Shown: positions 17,358-26,285, counted from the first letter of the stretch. The stretch: 64,000 nucleotides of DNA from Pseudomonas khavaziana (GCF_019145205.1 NZ_JAHSTT010000008.1:62001-126000), one strand, 5' to 3'. Translations and numbers: made by a program. The notes: generated by a model not told the origin, from the sequence alone.

Positions 17358-18242
17358 ATGACCGACTTCAATTTGCTGATCACCCTGGATGTTTTGCTGG
17401 CCGAAGGCAGCGTCGCCCGTGCCGCCAAGCGCCTGCACCTGAGTCCTTCGGCCATGAGCCGGGCCTTGGCGCGTTTGCGTGCGGCCACGGGCGATCCGTT
17501 GCTGGTACGCGCCGGTCGCGGCTTGGTGCCGACGCCACGGGCGTTGCAATTGCGCGAGCAGGTCAGCCAATTGGTGCAGGACGCCTACGCCGTGCTGCGT
17601 CCGGCTCACAGCCTGGATCTGGGTGGGTTGGTGCGTACCTTCACCCTGCGCACCAGTGAGGAATTCGTCGAAAGCTTCGGTCCGGCGCTGTTGGCGCGCA
17701 TCGCACGTGAGGCCCCTGGCGTGCGTTTGCGTTTCGTCAATAAAAGCGACAAAGACAGCACGCTGTTGCGCGAAGGCGGTGTCGACCTGGAAACCGGCGT
17801 GGTCGATGCCGATGCCAGCCCCGAGGTGCTGACCCAGGCGCTGTTTCGTGACCGCCTGGTGGGCGTGGTGCGCGATGGCCATGCCTTGAGCCGCGGCAAG
17901 GTCAGCGCCGCACGGTTTGCCCAGGGGCAACATGTCTATGTATCGAGGCGCGGGCAGGAGCGGGGTCAGATCGACGCTGCACTGCAGGCCCTGGGTCTTG
18001 CTCGACAGGTCAGCACCGTGGTCTCCGGCTTCAACACCGCCATCGCCCTGGCCCGCGACACCGACCTGATCGCCAGCGTGCCTGAGCGCTACATCGCCGT
18101 ACCGGCCCGAGGGCTGCACTGTTTTGAATTGCCGGTCAGGGTACCGATGTTCACCGTGGCGATGCTTTGGCACCCACGCCAGGATGCCGACCTGGCCCAT
18201 CGCTGGCTGCGCGCTTGCCTGCGCGAGGTATGCGGGCCATGA
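17358..18242 (+). CDS. LysR-family transcriptional regulator
   Basis: 294 residues with the N-terminal winged helix (LLITLDVLLAEGSVARAAKR, LHLSPSAMSRALARLRAATG) and a substrate-binding domain of the periplasmic-binding-protein type. The head is of the NodD/SyrM-like shorter type. The ATG at 17358 follows GGAGCC at a normal spacing. Its target is unknown; the nearest candidate is the divergent MFS exporter beyond the repeat-rich gap. Confidence 0.88.
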   Translation: MTDFNLLITLDVLLAEGSVARAAKRLHLSPSAMSRALARLRAATGDPLLVRAGRGLVPTPRALQLREQVSQLVQDAYAVLRPAHSLDLGGLVRTFTLRTSEEFVESFGPALLARIAREAPGVRLRFVNKSDKDSTLLREGGVDLETGVVDADASPEVLTQALFRDRLVGVVRDGHALSRGKVSAARFAQGQHVYVSRRGQERGQIDAALQALGLARQVSTVVSGFNTAIALARDTDLIASVPERYIAVPARGLHCFELPVRVPMFTVAMLWHPRQDADLAHRWLRACLREVCGP

Positions 18243-18298
18243 GGGGGGCGCAACGGGTACAATTGCCACTGCCTTGACGCGAAACTCCAGGAATTTGC

Positions 18299-18976
18299 AT
18301 GTTCAGCCTTACCCGCTACACCACGCCGTGCCCCGAATCGGTCAACAGCCAGATCCTGCAGATGGTGGTGGACAACCTCACCGACATCAGCAGTGTGGCG
18401 TTGGCGCCAAGCAACCTGCTGTACAACATCTACCAGTACGCCATCGGCTTTGAGGTGCATTTGTACCTAGAGGCGTTGAATGGCACGAAGGGCATTGCCG
18501 TCGAGTTGGTCGTGGCGATGCAGGCAGAGACCGTTATCGGTTTTTGCCTGTATCTGCCGGTGAAGGACGATCAAGAGGCGTGTGGCATAGCCTTCATGGC
18601 GGTGCAGGCGGGCTTTCGTCGCCGGGGTGTGGCGCGGGGCATGCTGGGCGAGGTGATGGCACGCTACCCCCATGCTGAACTGGCCTGTGCGGTGGAAAAG
18701 GTCCCGGTCTTCGAGGCCATGGGGTTCCGGTTGCGCGGGGCGCGGGGCACGCAAGTGTTGATGAACACCCGCGACTACGGCACTGACGGGCTGATGGGCG
18801 TGCTGGATGTAGCGCCGATCTATAGCTCGCTGGAAGTGCGCCAGATCCATACCTACCTGCTGCAAAAGCACGGCAAGCGCGCCATGATCGACGCGGAGAA
18901 GCAGCGCGACCGGCACCTGGATCAGTTGACCCGCAAGGTCCAGCTGTTTATCCAGAGCCGCTCTGCTACCGCCTGA
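18299..18976 (+). CDS. GNAT-family N-acetyltransferase
   Basis: 225 residues. The acetyl-CoA pyrophosphate loop is visible as QAGFRRRGVARGMLGEV, followed by VPVFEAMGFRLRG, which is the GNAT core. About 70 further C-terminal residues (from about 155) are charged and helical and lie outside the fold. The substrate is unknown. It is 56 bases after the LysR gene and overlaps the end of the convergent TetR gene by 11 bases. Confidence 0.8.
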   Translation: MFSLTRYTTPCPESVNSQILQMVVDNLTDISSVALAPSNLLYNIYQYAIGFEVHLYLEALNGTKGIAVELVVAMQAETVIGFCLYLPVKDDQEACGIAFMAVQAGFRRRGVARGMLGEVMARYPHAELACAVEKVPVFEAMGFRLRGARGTQVLMNTRDYGTDGLMGVLDVAPIYSSLEVRQIHTYLLQKHGKRAMIDAEKQRDRHLDQLTRKVQLFIQSRSATA

Positions 18977-19568
18977 CGCGATTGACCATCCCCAGAATGG
19001 TCGCCAGCAATTCCTGTTGCGCCTCCTCGCGGCTGATCTCGCCATTGGCCGCCGCATGGGACAATGCTTCCGCCGCGCCTAGCATCGCCCGCAGGCCAGC
19101 CTGGGAAATACTGCCACCCGGGGCGAAGGGTGCCAGCGCCTCGCGGCATTTCTCCAGGAAGATTGCCTCATATTCGAGCTTGAGCGTCTCCAGCTCCGGC
19201 GAACCGCTCAGCGCTGCAATCACTCCTGGGATTTCCCGGCCTTGCAACAACACGCAATCGACATAGGACGAGGCGATCACCCAGGCCCGGTCCTCCAGGG
19301 TTGCGTTGCTGGTTTGGATGGCAGCGGTAAACACCTGGTCCTGACGCTCGTCGAAATCTGCATACAGCGCGGTCAGCAACCCCGCACGCGTAGTGAAGTG
19401 GTCGTAGACCACCGGCTTGGTAACGCCCGCCAGTTCTGCCAGACGGCCCAGGGTCAGGGCGTCGGTGCCCTCTGCGCGGACCAGTTGCCAGGCCACATCG
19501 AGTAACTGGCGCAGACGACCTTCACGGGATAAACGCCGACGCGGGGCAGGGGATTCAGTGCTTGACAT
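18966..19568 (-). CDS. TetR-family transcriptional regulator
   Basis: 200 residues. The DNA-binding head reads LTLGRLAELAGVTKPVVYDH after an Arg-rich N-terminus; the rest is the helical ligand domain. It is divergent from the quinone-reductase-like gene at 19641 with a 72-base gap containing repeated GTAACTTA boxes, the usual arrangement for a local repressor of a redox enzyme. Confidence 0.88.
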   Translation of the reverse strand: MSSTESPAPRRRLSREGRLRQLLDVAWQLVRAEGTDALTLGRLAELAGVTKPVVYDHFTTRAGLLTALYADFDERQDQVFTAAIQTSNATLEDRAWVIASSYVDCVLLQGREIPGVIAALSGSPELETLKLEYEAIFLEKCREALAPFAPGGSISQAGLRAMLGAAEALSHAAANGEISREEAQQELLATILGMVNRVRR

Positions 19569-19583
19569 GCTTATATACCAAAA

Positions 19584-19605
19584 GTAACTTAGTCGACGTA
19601 ACTTA
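19584..19605. promoter_or_regulatory. Candidate TetR operator: paired GTAACTTA boxes
   Basis: GTAACTTA occurs at 19584-19591 and 19598-19605 (14-base period) and AAAAGTA flanks both sides (19580-19586 and 19608-19614). The cluster fills the gap between the divergent TetR and reductase genes. Confidence 0.5.
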
Positions 19606-19640
19606 CTAAAAGTAGATTAAGCCAAAAGGGAGTCAAAGTC

Positions 19641-20240
19641 ATGCACGCACTGATTGTTGTTGCCCATCACGACCCGCAATCCCTCACCCACAGCGTGGCC
19701 GCCCAGGTCGGAGCCGGTTTGACCTCCGCCGGCCACACCTTTGAAATCGCCGACCTTGCCGCCGAAGGCTTCGACCCTCGCTACACCGCGGCTGATCACC
19801 AGGTGCACCGTAATCACGCAACGCCCCCAGCCGACGTGTTGGCCGAACAGGCCCGCATCGAGCGCGCTGACGCCCTGGTGTTGGCGTTCCCGATCTACTG
19901 GTGGTCAATGCCGGCCTTGCTCAAGGGCTGGGTGGACCGCGTGTTTGTCAATGGTTGGGCGATCGACTACGGCCCCGATACGCCCGTGGTGAAAAAGCTG
20001 CGGCATTTGCAGGTGCACCTGCTGGCTCTCGGTGCAGCGGACAACAGCGCTTTTGATCGACATGGTTACGCCAAGGCCATGCACACCCAGATCGACTACG
20101 GCATTTTTGATTACTGCGGGGCGCAGGTGCTGACCTCCGAGCTGTTGCTGGACTCGGAAAGCGGTGGTGCCCAGGCGCATTTGCAGGGGGCCTGGGCCGT
20201 GGGGCAGGGGATGTTTGAGCGCGAGACGGTCGCGGGATGA
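19641..20240 (+). CDS. NAD(P)H:quinone oxidoreductase, flavodoxin-like fold (MdaB/NQO-type)
   Basis: 199 residues. The flavodoxin-like fold begins with HALIVVAHHDPQSLTHS (FMN/FAD phosphate loop) and includes FPIYWWSMPALLKGWVDRVF, a hallmark of the NQO1/MdaB/KefF group, which reduces quinones by two electrons. The gene is divergent from the TetR regulator and is probably induced by a quinone or other electrophile. Confidence 0.85.
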   Translation: MHALIVVAHHDPQSLTHSVAAQVGAGLTSAGHTFEIADLAAEGFDPRYTAADHQVHRNHATPPADVLAEQARIERADALVLAFPIYWWSMPALLKGWVDRVFVNGWAIDYGPDTPVVKKLRHLQVHLLALGAADNSAFDRHGYAKAMHTQIDYGIFDYCGAQVLTSELLLDSESGGAQAHLQGAWAVGQGMFERETVAG

Positions 20241-20241
20241 T

Positions 20242-20631
20242 TCAAGCGTCGCGAAACAGGTCGTGGGCATCCAGCAAGCGGTAGGCAATCTCCGGGCGCT
20301 TCTCCAGGCCGCGGCGGATCGACGCCGGGATCGCTTGCCGGGTCTTGCGGCACATGCCCGGCAGTTCGTCGATGAGGATCTGGATCCCGCGCATACTCTT
20401 GACCTCGGTGTGCCCCGGCGCGATATGTACACGGATGCCCAGTTGCTCGTACATCCGCTGTTGCATATGTTCCAGGTCTTGCAGGCTCTTGAGGTTTTCA
20501 AGGCGCTCGAGCAGGATTTTTTCCTGCTGTCGCGTCAACTGGAGGATGCGCAGGTCAGCGCCGGCAGCCTCCAGCAGTTGTTCACGGTCGCAGACACAGG
20601 CGCCGGGTGGGCAAGGTTGGCGAATGCTCAT
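20242..20631 (-). CDS. Conserved hypothetical protein with N-terminal Cys cluster
   Basis: 129 residues; I do not recognise the family. The N-terminus carries CPPGACVCDRE (three Cys in seven residues), which could bind a metal or be redox-active. A predicted coiled-coil stretch follows (about 22-65, rich in Leu, Glu, Gln) and then a basic C-terminal half. It starts 33 bases after the aroA stop on the same strand, so it may be co-transcribed with aroA, and it ends one base from the convergent reductase gene. Confidence 0.65.
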   Translation of the reverse strand: MSIRQPCPPGACVCDREQLLEAAGADLRILQLTRQQEKILLERLENLKSLQDLEHMQQRMYEQLGIRVHIAPGHTEVKSMRGIQILIDELPGMCRKTRQAIPASIRRGLEKRPEIAYRLLDAHDLFRDA

Positions 20632-20664
20632 TGACGCTCCCGGCCAGGTTTCACGGTCGGCGTT

Positions 20665-21921
20665 TCAGTAGGTCAATTGCACGCCCAGGCTGCCCAAGGC
20701 GTTCCAATACTCTGGGTAGGTCTTGGCCACGCAGTCGGGGTCCTGGATGCGAATGCCCGAGACTTTCAGACCGGCCAGGGCAAAGCACATGGCGATGCGA
20801 TGGTCGGCGTGGGTATCGATCAGCGCCGTGCACGTAGTGCCGGCCAGGGCAGGGTCGCTCGCGACCAGCAGATCATCACCCTCGATGGTCGCCAGGCCTG
20901 GGCGGATCTCATTGAGGCCATCGTGCAGCGCCTGTACGCGGTCACATTCCTTGACGCGCAGGTTCGCCAGTTCAGTGAAACGCACCGGGGTGTTGTTGAA
21001 TGCGGCGAGGACGGCCAGGGTCGGGATGGCGTCCTGCATTTGTGAGCCCACTACCGTGGCCTGCATATTCGGGTATTGGGCGATCACGGCCTGGGCCTCG
21101 GCGTCCGGCTGGGTGAAATCCTGTGCTGCGACACCGATATCGATACGGCCACCGGTCAACACTTCGGCGGCCCACAGGTAGGTGGCGGCGGACGCATCGG
21201 GTTCGATCAGGTAGTCATGGGCGGTGTAGCCGGTCGGGGCCACGCGCCAGGTGGTGTCGTCCACGGCTTCGACCTGGGCGCCGAATGCGCGCATGCAATC
21301 CAGGGTCAGGTCCACGTAGCCACGGGCGCCAATATCCTTGCCGGTCAGCGCCACTTCAATCGGCGCCTCACCACAGGCCGCGAGCATCAGCAGGGCTGAT
21401 ACGTACTGGCTGGACAGGCCGCCATCGATTTCAAAGCGCTTGGCTTGCACCTTGCCCACGCCGTGCACGGTCACCGGTGGGCAGCCGGTGGGGCTGTCGA
21501 CCTGGATACCGTTCTTGCGGAGGGCTTCGAGCAATGGGCCGATCGGGCGTTTTTGCATGTACTCGTCGCCGTCCAGTACCACGGTGCCTTGCACGGTGGC
21601 CACGGCCGCAGTGAGAAAGCGCATGGCAGTGCCGGCGTTGCCGAGAAACAGCGGCTGGGCCGGCAATTGCAGCGAACCTTGGCTGGTGACGACGAAAGTG
21701 GTGTCGTCCGGTTCATCGATGTTTACGCCCATCTGGCGAAGGGCGACCGACATGTGGCGGGTATCGTCGCTTTTCAGCGCACCGCTCAAGAGGCTGGTGC
21801 CCTTGGCCAATGCCGCCAGCAACAGCGCGCGGTTGGTGATGGACTTGGAGCCGGGGGGCGCGACCTTGCCATTGAGGGGGAAGTCGGGCGGTGTAACGGT
21901 CACGGTTTTCTGCGAACTCAA
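20665..21921 (-). CDS. aroA: 3-phosphoshikimate 1-carboxyvinyltransferase (EPSP synthase), stand-alone
   Basis: Joins shikimate-3-phosphate to phosphoenolpyruvate in aromatic amino-acid synthesis. Family motifs: PPGSKSITNRALLLAA, FLGNAGTAMRF, DGGLSSQYVSALL, ECDRVQAL and DHRIAMCFAL. A TTG start at 21921 is chosen because GGAG lies nine bases before it and the protein then begins at S-S-Q-K-T-V; upstream in-frame ATGs (21954, 21999) lack good ribosome sites and add about 26 non-conserved residues. The residue matching Pro101 of the E. coli enzyme is Phe. Pseudomonads usually also carry an AroA domain fused to prephenate dehydrogenase, so this may be a second copy. Confidence 0.9.
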   Translation of the reverse strand: MSSQKTVTVTPPDFPLNGKVAPPGSKSITNRALLLAALAKGTSLLSGALKSDDTRHMSVALRQMGVNIDEPDDTTFVVTSQGSLQLPAQPLFLGNAGTAMRFLTAAVATVQGTVVLDGDEYMQKRPIGPLLEALRKNGIQVDSPTGCPPVTVHGVGKVQAKRFEIDGGLSSQYVSALLMLAACGEAPIEVALTGKDIGARGYVDLTLDCMRAFGAQVEAVDDTTWRVAPTGYTAHDYLIEPDASAATYLWAAEVLTGGRIDIGVAAQDFTQPDAEAQAVIAQYPNMQATVVGSQMQDAIPTLAVLAAFNNTPVRFTELANLRVKECDRVQALHDGLNEIRPGLATIEGDDLLVASDPALAGTTCTALIDTHADHRIAMCFALAGLKVSGIRIQDPDCVAKTYPEYWNALGSLGVQLTY

Positions 21922-22089
21922 GGGACAAGGCTCCTGGTCAGGGCAAGGTGGCATGGAGTGGCCGACGTGCGGACCCGAATAATCAGGCAAACACGCCATG
22001 TTTGTCGAGTGAGCAGGTGATCTGCATGACTTTTAGTGTGGTCCCCTCCCAGGTCTGCGGTCAGCGCTTGTAGCCGAAATAAGCCCGCC

Positions 22090-22644
22090 TCAGCGCTGGC
22101 TCAGCCAGTAGTCATGCAGCGCCCGCGCAGCCGGTTCGATTGCACTGACTTGCTGCTGATGGGCGTCTACATCCAGGTCCGCCGGCAATTCGAAATTATC
22201 TTGCTCGGCGCACCAGGAGATTTTCTCCAATTGCCCGGCTTGTTCGACGGGCAATTCAGGCCAGTTGCCGATCGTTACGCCTCGCACGTAGCCAAAGCAC
22301 CATTCCTCGGCAAGGGTCACCGCCTGGCCCTGATGCTCGGTTTCATCGAAACGCGCCTTGAACGCCTGGGAATCGCTGGCCAACTGGGCGGCCAGGGTAT
22401 TCATATGGCGCACGCACAGTTCCAGAAAGCCCTGGGCCTCGTCCATGCTTTCCCATTCCGGGTTCTGCCCACCCCAGATGGCTGGGAACCATTGAGCCAC
22501 GTCAACCTGGGCCGGGCCGGACACCAGGGCGGTGAAGTAGCCATCGAGTTCGGCCAGGTTCAGCACCGAATGGTCATCGCCGTACTTGAGCAGGGTTTCG
22601 TCGATCAGGTCTAAATCGGCGGATGTGAGGGGCTGGGCGTGCAT
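22090..22644 (-). CDS. YecA/YgfB-family (UPF0149) protein
   Basis: 184 residues from ATG 22644. It opens with LTSADLDLIDETLLKYGDDH and VLNLAELDGYFTALVSGP, the usual start of the UPF0149 helical domain, and has the EEWCFGYVRGV segment. Longer family members end in a SEC-C zinc knuckle; this one stops at a plain C-terminus without one. Its molecular role is not established. The longer open frame to 23145 runs into the divergent crotonase gene and is not used. Confidence 0.8.
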   Translation of the reverse strand: MHAQPLTSADLDLIDETLLKYGDDHSVLNLAELDGYFTALVSGPAQVDVAQWFPAIWGGQNPEWESMDEAQGFLELCVRHMNTLAAQLASDSQAFKARFDETEHQGQAVTLAEEWCFGYVRGVTIGNWPELPVEQAGQLEKISWCAEQDNFELPADLDVDAHQQQVSAIEPAARALHDYWLSQR

Positions 22645-22822
22645 GGCATATCCTTCGAGCGTCGAACGCCGCTGGTAAGGCGGCTTAAAGCGCGCAGGAT
22701 GGCGTGTACGCGGCATTTTATCCAGCGTCTTTTCCGCGGCCGGTCCCGCTTTTGGCCGATGCGCCGTGGCACACCCTTGATATAGTCTGGGCTTTCTCAA
22801 TCGCCAGTCAGGGATCACTGCC

Positions 22823-23635
22823 ATGTCCGAATACCAAGCCTTCGTTGTCGAACTCAACGGCAACGTTGCCCATGTGCAGATCAATCGCCCGGAAAAGATC
22901 AACGCCATGAACGCGGCGTTCTGGAGCGAAATCATCGAGATCTTCCAATGGGTCGAAGACACCGATGCCGTGCGCGCCGTGGTGCTCAGCGGCAATGGCA
23001 AGCACTTTTCCTCGGGTATCGACCTGATGCTGCTGGCCTCGGTGGCCAATGAGTTCGGCAAGGACGTGGGACGCAACGCACGCCTGCTGCGGCGCAAGAT
23101 CCTCGAGCTGCAAGCTTCGTTCAATGCGGTCGACAACTGCCGCAAGCCGGTGCTGGCGGCGATCCAGGGCTATTGCATCGGTGGCGCCATTGACCTGATC
23201 AGCGCCTGCGACATGCGTTACGCCGCCGAGGGCGCGCAGTTCTCGATCAAGGAAATCGACATCGGCATGGCCGCCGACGTCGGCACCCTGCAACGCCTGC
23301 CGCGCATCATTGGCGACGGCATGCTGCGTGAGCTGGCCTACACCGGTCGCCAGTTTGGCGCCGAAGAAGCGCGCAGCATCGGCCTGGTCAATCGCGTGTA
23401 TGCCGATCAGGACAGCCTGCTGGCCGGCGTTATGGAAATCGCCCATGAAATCGCCGCCAAGTCGCCGATCGCCGTGACCGGCACCAAAGCCATGATCAGT
23501 TACATGCGTGACCACACAGTCAATGACGGCCTGGAATACGTTGCCACCTGGAACTCGGCTATGTTGCAATCCAACGACCTGCGCGTGGCCATCGCGGCCC
23601 ATATGAGCAAGCAGAAACCCGAATTCGTGGATTGA
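22823..23635 (+). CDS. Enoyl-CoA hydratase/isomerase, probable dienoyl-CoA isomerase
   Basis: 270 residues of the crotonase fold. The oxyanion-hole segments are HFSSGIDL and GYCIGGAIDL. The stretch FSIKEIDIGMAADVGTLQRL carries the Glu and Asp that in the mammalian delta3,5-delta2,4-dienoyl-CoA isomerase shift double bonds, which argues for isomerase rather than hydratase. It would act in beta-oxidation of unsaturated acids. nudC follows five bases after the stop, so the two are likely co-transcribed. Confidence 0.85.
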   Translation: MSEYQAFVVELNGNVAHVQINRPEKINAMNAAFWSEIIEIFQWVEDTDAVRAVVLSGNGKHFSSGIDLMLLASVANEFGKDVGRNARLLRRKILELQASFNAVDNCRKPVLAAIQGYCIGGAIDLISACDMRYAAEGAQFSIKEIDIGMAADVGTLQRLPRIIGDGMLRELAYTGRQFGAEEARSIGLVNRVYADQDSLLAGVMEIAHEIAAKSPIAVTGTKAMISYMRDHTVNDGLEYVATWNSAMLQSNDLRVAIAAHMSKQKPEFVD

Positions 23636-23640
23636 CTGAC

Positions 23641-24474
23641 ATGACCCCAGGCTGGATTACCACAACGCTGCTGGACAACGACACCCCGGGCGGCTGGGCT
23701 GTTGCCCGCAGCCGCGAGGGCTTTTTGCACGACACCAATGGTCCGCTGTTCCCGCGTGAATGGCTCAAGCGCCAGGACCTTTCGGTGTTTGCCGAACACG
23801 GCATTGGCCACCTCGACGGCGAGCCGGTGTACCTGCTGGAGCTCAACGCGGCGGCAGAGGTTCCCGGGTGCAGTTGGCAAGGCCTGCGCGGCTTCATGCT
23901 GCAAGGCGATCACACCCTGTACAAGGTGCTGGGCTATGCCGCGCAGATCGGCACCTGGGCGCGAGAGCATCGGTTCTGCGGGAGTTGCGGCCAGGCCATG
24001 GTCCAGGTGCCGCGGGAACGGGCGATGTACTGCCAGGCCTGTGACCTGCGCAGCTACCCACGGATTTCGCCGAGCATGATCGTGCTGGTGACCCGGGGCG
24101 ATGAGATCCTGCTGGCACGCTCGCCACGCTTTGTGACCGGGGTCTACAGCACCTTGGCCGGTTTTGCCGAACCGGGTGAGTCCGCCGAAGACTGCCTGAT
24201 CCGCGAAGTGCGCGAAGAGGTGCAGGTGGAGGTCAAGAACATCGAGTACATGGGCAGCCAGTGCTGGCCGTTTCCCCATTCAATGATGCTGGGCTTTCAT
24301 GCCGAGTACGCCGGTGGCGATATCGTGCCCCAGGCCGACGAGATCGAAGACGCGCAGTGGTTCAATATCCATGAGTTGCCACCGTTGCCGGCGTCACGTT
24401 CGATTGCCCGCTACCTGATCGACCTCTACGTGGCCCGCCGCCTAGGCCACGCTGAACCAGTGCTGCCAGGCTAG
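23641..24474 (+). CDS. nudC: NAD(+)/NADH pyrophosphatase
   Basis: Hydrolyses NADH or NAD to NMN(H) and AMP and can remove NAD caps from RNA. The 277-residue protein has a zinc ribbon (CGSC and, 15 residues later, CQAC), the Nudix box GFAEPGESAEDCLIREVREEV in slightly split form, and the NADH-type array SQCWPFPHS just after it. In E. coli the array reads SQPWPFPxS, so the Pro is Cys here. ATG 23641 is preferred; a TTG nine bases earlier would overlap the upstream stop. The end overlaps the convergent TauE-type gene by 33 bases. Confidence 0.93.
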   Translation: MTPGWITTTLLDNDTPGGWAVARSREGFLHDTNGPLFPREWLKRQDLSVFAEHGIGHLDGEPVYLLELNAAAEVPGCSWQGLRGFMLQGDHTLYKVLGYAAQIGTWAREHRFCGSCGQAMVQVPRERAMYCQACDLRSYPRISPSMIVLVTRGDEILLARSPRFVTGVYSTLAGFAEPGESAEDCLIREVREEVQVEVKNIEYMGSQCWPFPHSMMLGFHAEYAGGDIVPQADEIEDAQWFNIHELPPLPASRSIARYLIDLYVARRLGHAEPVLPG

Positions 24475-25221
24475 GCGCACCGTCAGTCCGAGGACCACGG
24501 TGATAAACACCGGACGAATGAATTTGGCGCCGCCGCTGATCGCGCTGCGGGCGCCAAAGAATGCGCCACCCATCACCGACACACCCATCGCCAGGCCGAC
24601 AATCCAATCCACCGAGCCATTGATGATAAACACCGTCAGGGCCGCCGCGTTGCTGACGAAGTTCATGCTGCGCGCCACGCCGCTGGCCTTTACCAGGTCG
24701 ATGGGGTGCAGGAGCATGGTGCTGACGGTCCAGAACGCCCCGGTGCCGGGGCCGGCCACGCCGTCGTAGAAACCCAGGCCAAAGCCCTGGGTGGCTTGCC
24801 ACTTCTTCTTGATTGGCGCATCCACATCCAGTGGTGCCTTTGGCGTGCCGCCGAACAGCAGGTACACGCCACAGGCGAAGACGATCACCGGCAGCATCTT
24901 GTTCAACGCCTCGGCGGGCAGGTAGTGGGCAACCACTGCGCCGGCCAGCGCGCCGACCAACGTACCGACGATGGCGTGCACCCATTGTCGTGGGTGGAAC
25001 AGCTTGCGACGGTAGAAGGTGAAGCTGGCGGTGGCGGAGCCGAAGGTGGAGCTGAGCTTGTTGGTGCCCAGCACCAGGTGCGGTGGCATACCGGCGGTGA
25101 GCAGCGCAGGGGTGGTCAGCAGGCCGCCACCGCCGGCGATGGCGTCGATGAAACCGGCAACAAAGGCCACGGCGGCGAGAATGGCGAGGGTGGTCAGGTC
25201 AACACTGAGTTCGAAGGGCAT
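24442..25221 (-). CDS. TauE/SafE-family transporter
   Basis: 259 residues with about seven to eight hydrophobic segments and the two related half-repeats of this family: AFVAGFIDAIAGGGGLLTTP near the N-terminus and GFYDGVAGPGTGAFW near the middle. Family members export sulfite, sulfoacetate or similar anions across the inner membrane. No sulfur gene is nearby, so the substrate is open. Confidence 0.87.
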   Translation of the reverse strand: MPFELSVDLTTLAILAAVAFVAGFIDAIAGGGGLLTTPALLTAGMPPHLVLGTNKLSSTFGSATASFTFYRRKLFHPRQWVHAIVGTLVGALAGAVVAHYLPAEALNKMLPVIVFACGVYLLFGGTPKAPLDVDAPIKKKWQATQGFGLGFYDGVAGPGTGAFWTVSTMLLHPIDLVKASGVARSMNFVSNAAALTVFIINGSVDWIVGLAMGVSVMGGAFFGARSAISGGAKFIRPVFITVVLGLTVRLAWQHWFSVA

Positions 25222-25295
25222 GGGCAGGGCTTATTGTTGGAGGTGCGCTATGCGAAAGGCCGCCATCTTACCTGCCGAATGCACGCATAACCAAA

Positions 25296-25400
25296 TGTGG
25301 GAGGGGGCTTGCTCCCGATAGCGGTGGGTCAGTCGGCTTATTTTTCACTGATCCACCGCTATCGGGGGCAAGTCGAATCGTCGCACCGCCCCTCCCACAT
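25296..25400. repeat. REPIN (inverted pair of REP units)
   Basis: TGTGGGAGGGGGCTTGCTCC at the left and CACCGCCCCTCCCACA at the right enclose an inner dyad GATAGCGGTGG.TCAG/CTGA.CCACCGCTATC. The unit lies between the ends of the TauE-type and pcs genes and could fold into one long hairpin. Confidence 0.8.
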
Positions 25401-25420
25401 TTTTAATCTTGTTCGCTGGG

Positions 25421-26137
25421 TTATTTGTGTGTACCCAGCCACTCCAGCGCCGTACGCCAGATGCAAATCCCCAGGAAGTACGCCGACATCAGCGACCACA
25501 AGCCAAACGTCCACGGGTTGGTGTTGGGGTAATCCACCACCATCAGGAAGCTGCACAACAGCCAGATCGTGGTCACTGCGATATTGATCGGCATGAAGCG
25601 CTTGACCCGGAACGGGTGCAGGAACTTCATCGGTGTCACGGTCAGCAATGCCAGGCCGATCACGGTCAGCAAGGTGACCCAGGCGTCAGGCTGAATGATA
25701 TACACGCACAGGGCGACCACGTTCCAGGCGGCGGGGAAGCCGACGAAGTAGTTGTCCTTGCTTTTCATGTTCACGTTGCAGAAGCAGAACAGCGACGACA
25801 CCAGAATCACCGACACGGTGAACAGGTGGGTGAACTCCGGCAGGTCGATATAACGGTAGATAAACAGCGCGGGGATAAATACGTAGGTGAGGTAATCGAT
25901 CACCAGGTCCAGCACCGAGCCATCAAAGCTGGGCAGTACCGTGCTGACGTTGACCCGTCGCGCGAGGGAACCATCGACGCCATCCACCACCAGTGCCAGA
26001 CCCAGCCACAGCAGGCATGCCTTGGGGGAGTTTTCCAGCAGCGCCAGGGTGGCCAGGAAGGCCAATACCACACCGGTGGCGGTAAAGCCGTGGGCGCCCC
26101 AGGCTTTGAGTCTGGCTACATGCAGGGTCGATATCAC
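25421..26137 (-). CDS. pcs: Phosphatidylcholine synthase
   Basis: Condenses choline directly with CDP-diacylglycerol to make phosphatidylcholine in the inner membrane. The 238-residue protein has the CDP-alcohol phosphotransferase motif, DGVDGSLARR followed by the spaced G-x3-D-x3-D in FDGSVLDLVID, and about seven to eight membrane helices. The N-terminal KAWGAHGFTATG is typical of Pcs. The start is a GTG at 26137, with GGAG eight bases upstream. The gene stands alone; exogenous choline would be needed. Confidence 0.9.
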   Translation of the reverse strand: MISTLHVARLKAWGAHGFTATGVVLAFLATLALLENSPKACLLWLGLALVVDGVDGSLARRVNVSTVLPSFDGSVLDLVIDYLTYVFIPALFIYRYIDLPEFTHLFTVSVILVSSLFCFCNVNMKSKDNYFVGFPAAWNVVALCVYIIQPDAWVTLLTVIGLALLTVTPMKFLHPFRVKRFMPINIAVTTIWLLCSFLMVVDYPNTNPWTFGLWSLMSAYFLGICIWRTALEWLGTHK

Positions 26138-26285
26138 GGGCGGTTCTCCAAAAGGTCAAACGGGGCAGCCGACAACGTAACGCTGTCGAGTCTGGCCAGG
26201 GAATGCAGGTATCGACCGGGAAGAGGGGGATAAGGTTCACCGCCCGGCGTATTCGTCAGCGTAGCAAGGGTCGGGCGTTTCGGCA

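Noticed and set aside
17220..18269. 349-residue minus-strand frame over the LysR gene
   Set aside because: The + strand has a clear LysR protein; the minus frame reads through it and a REP unit.
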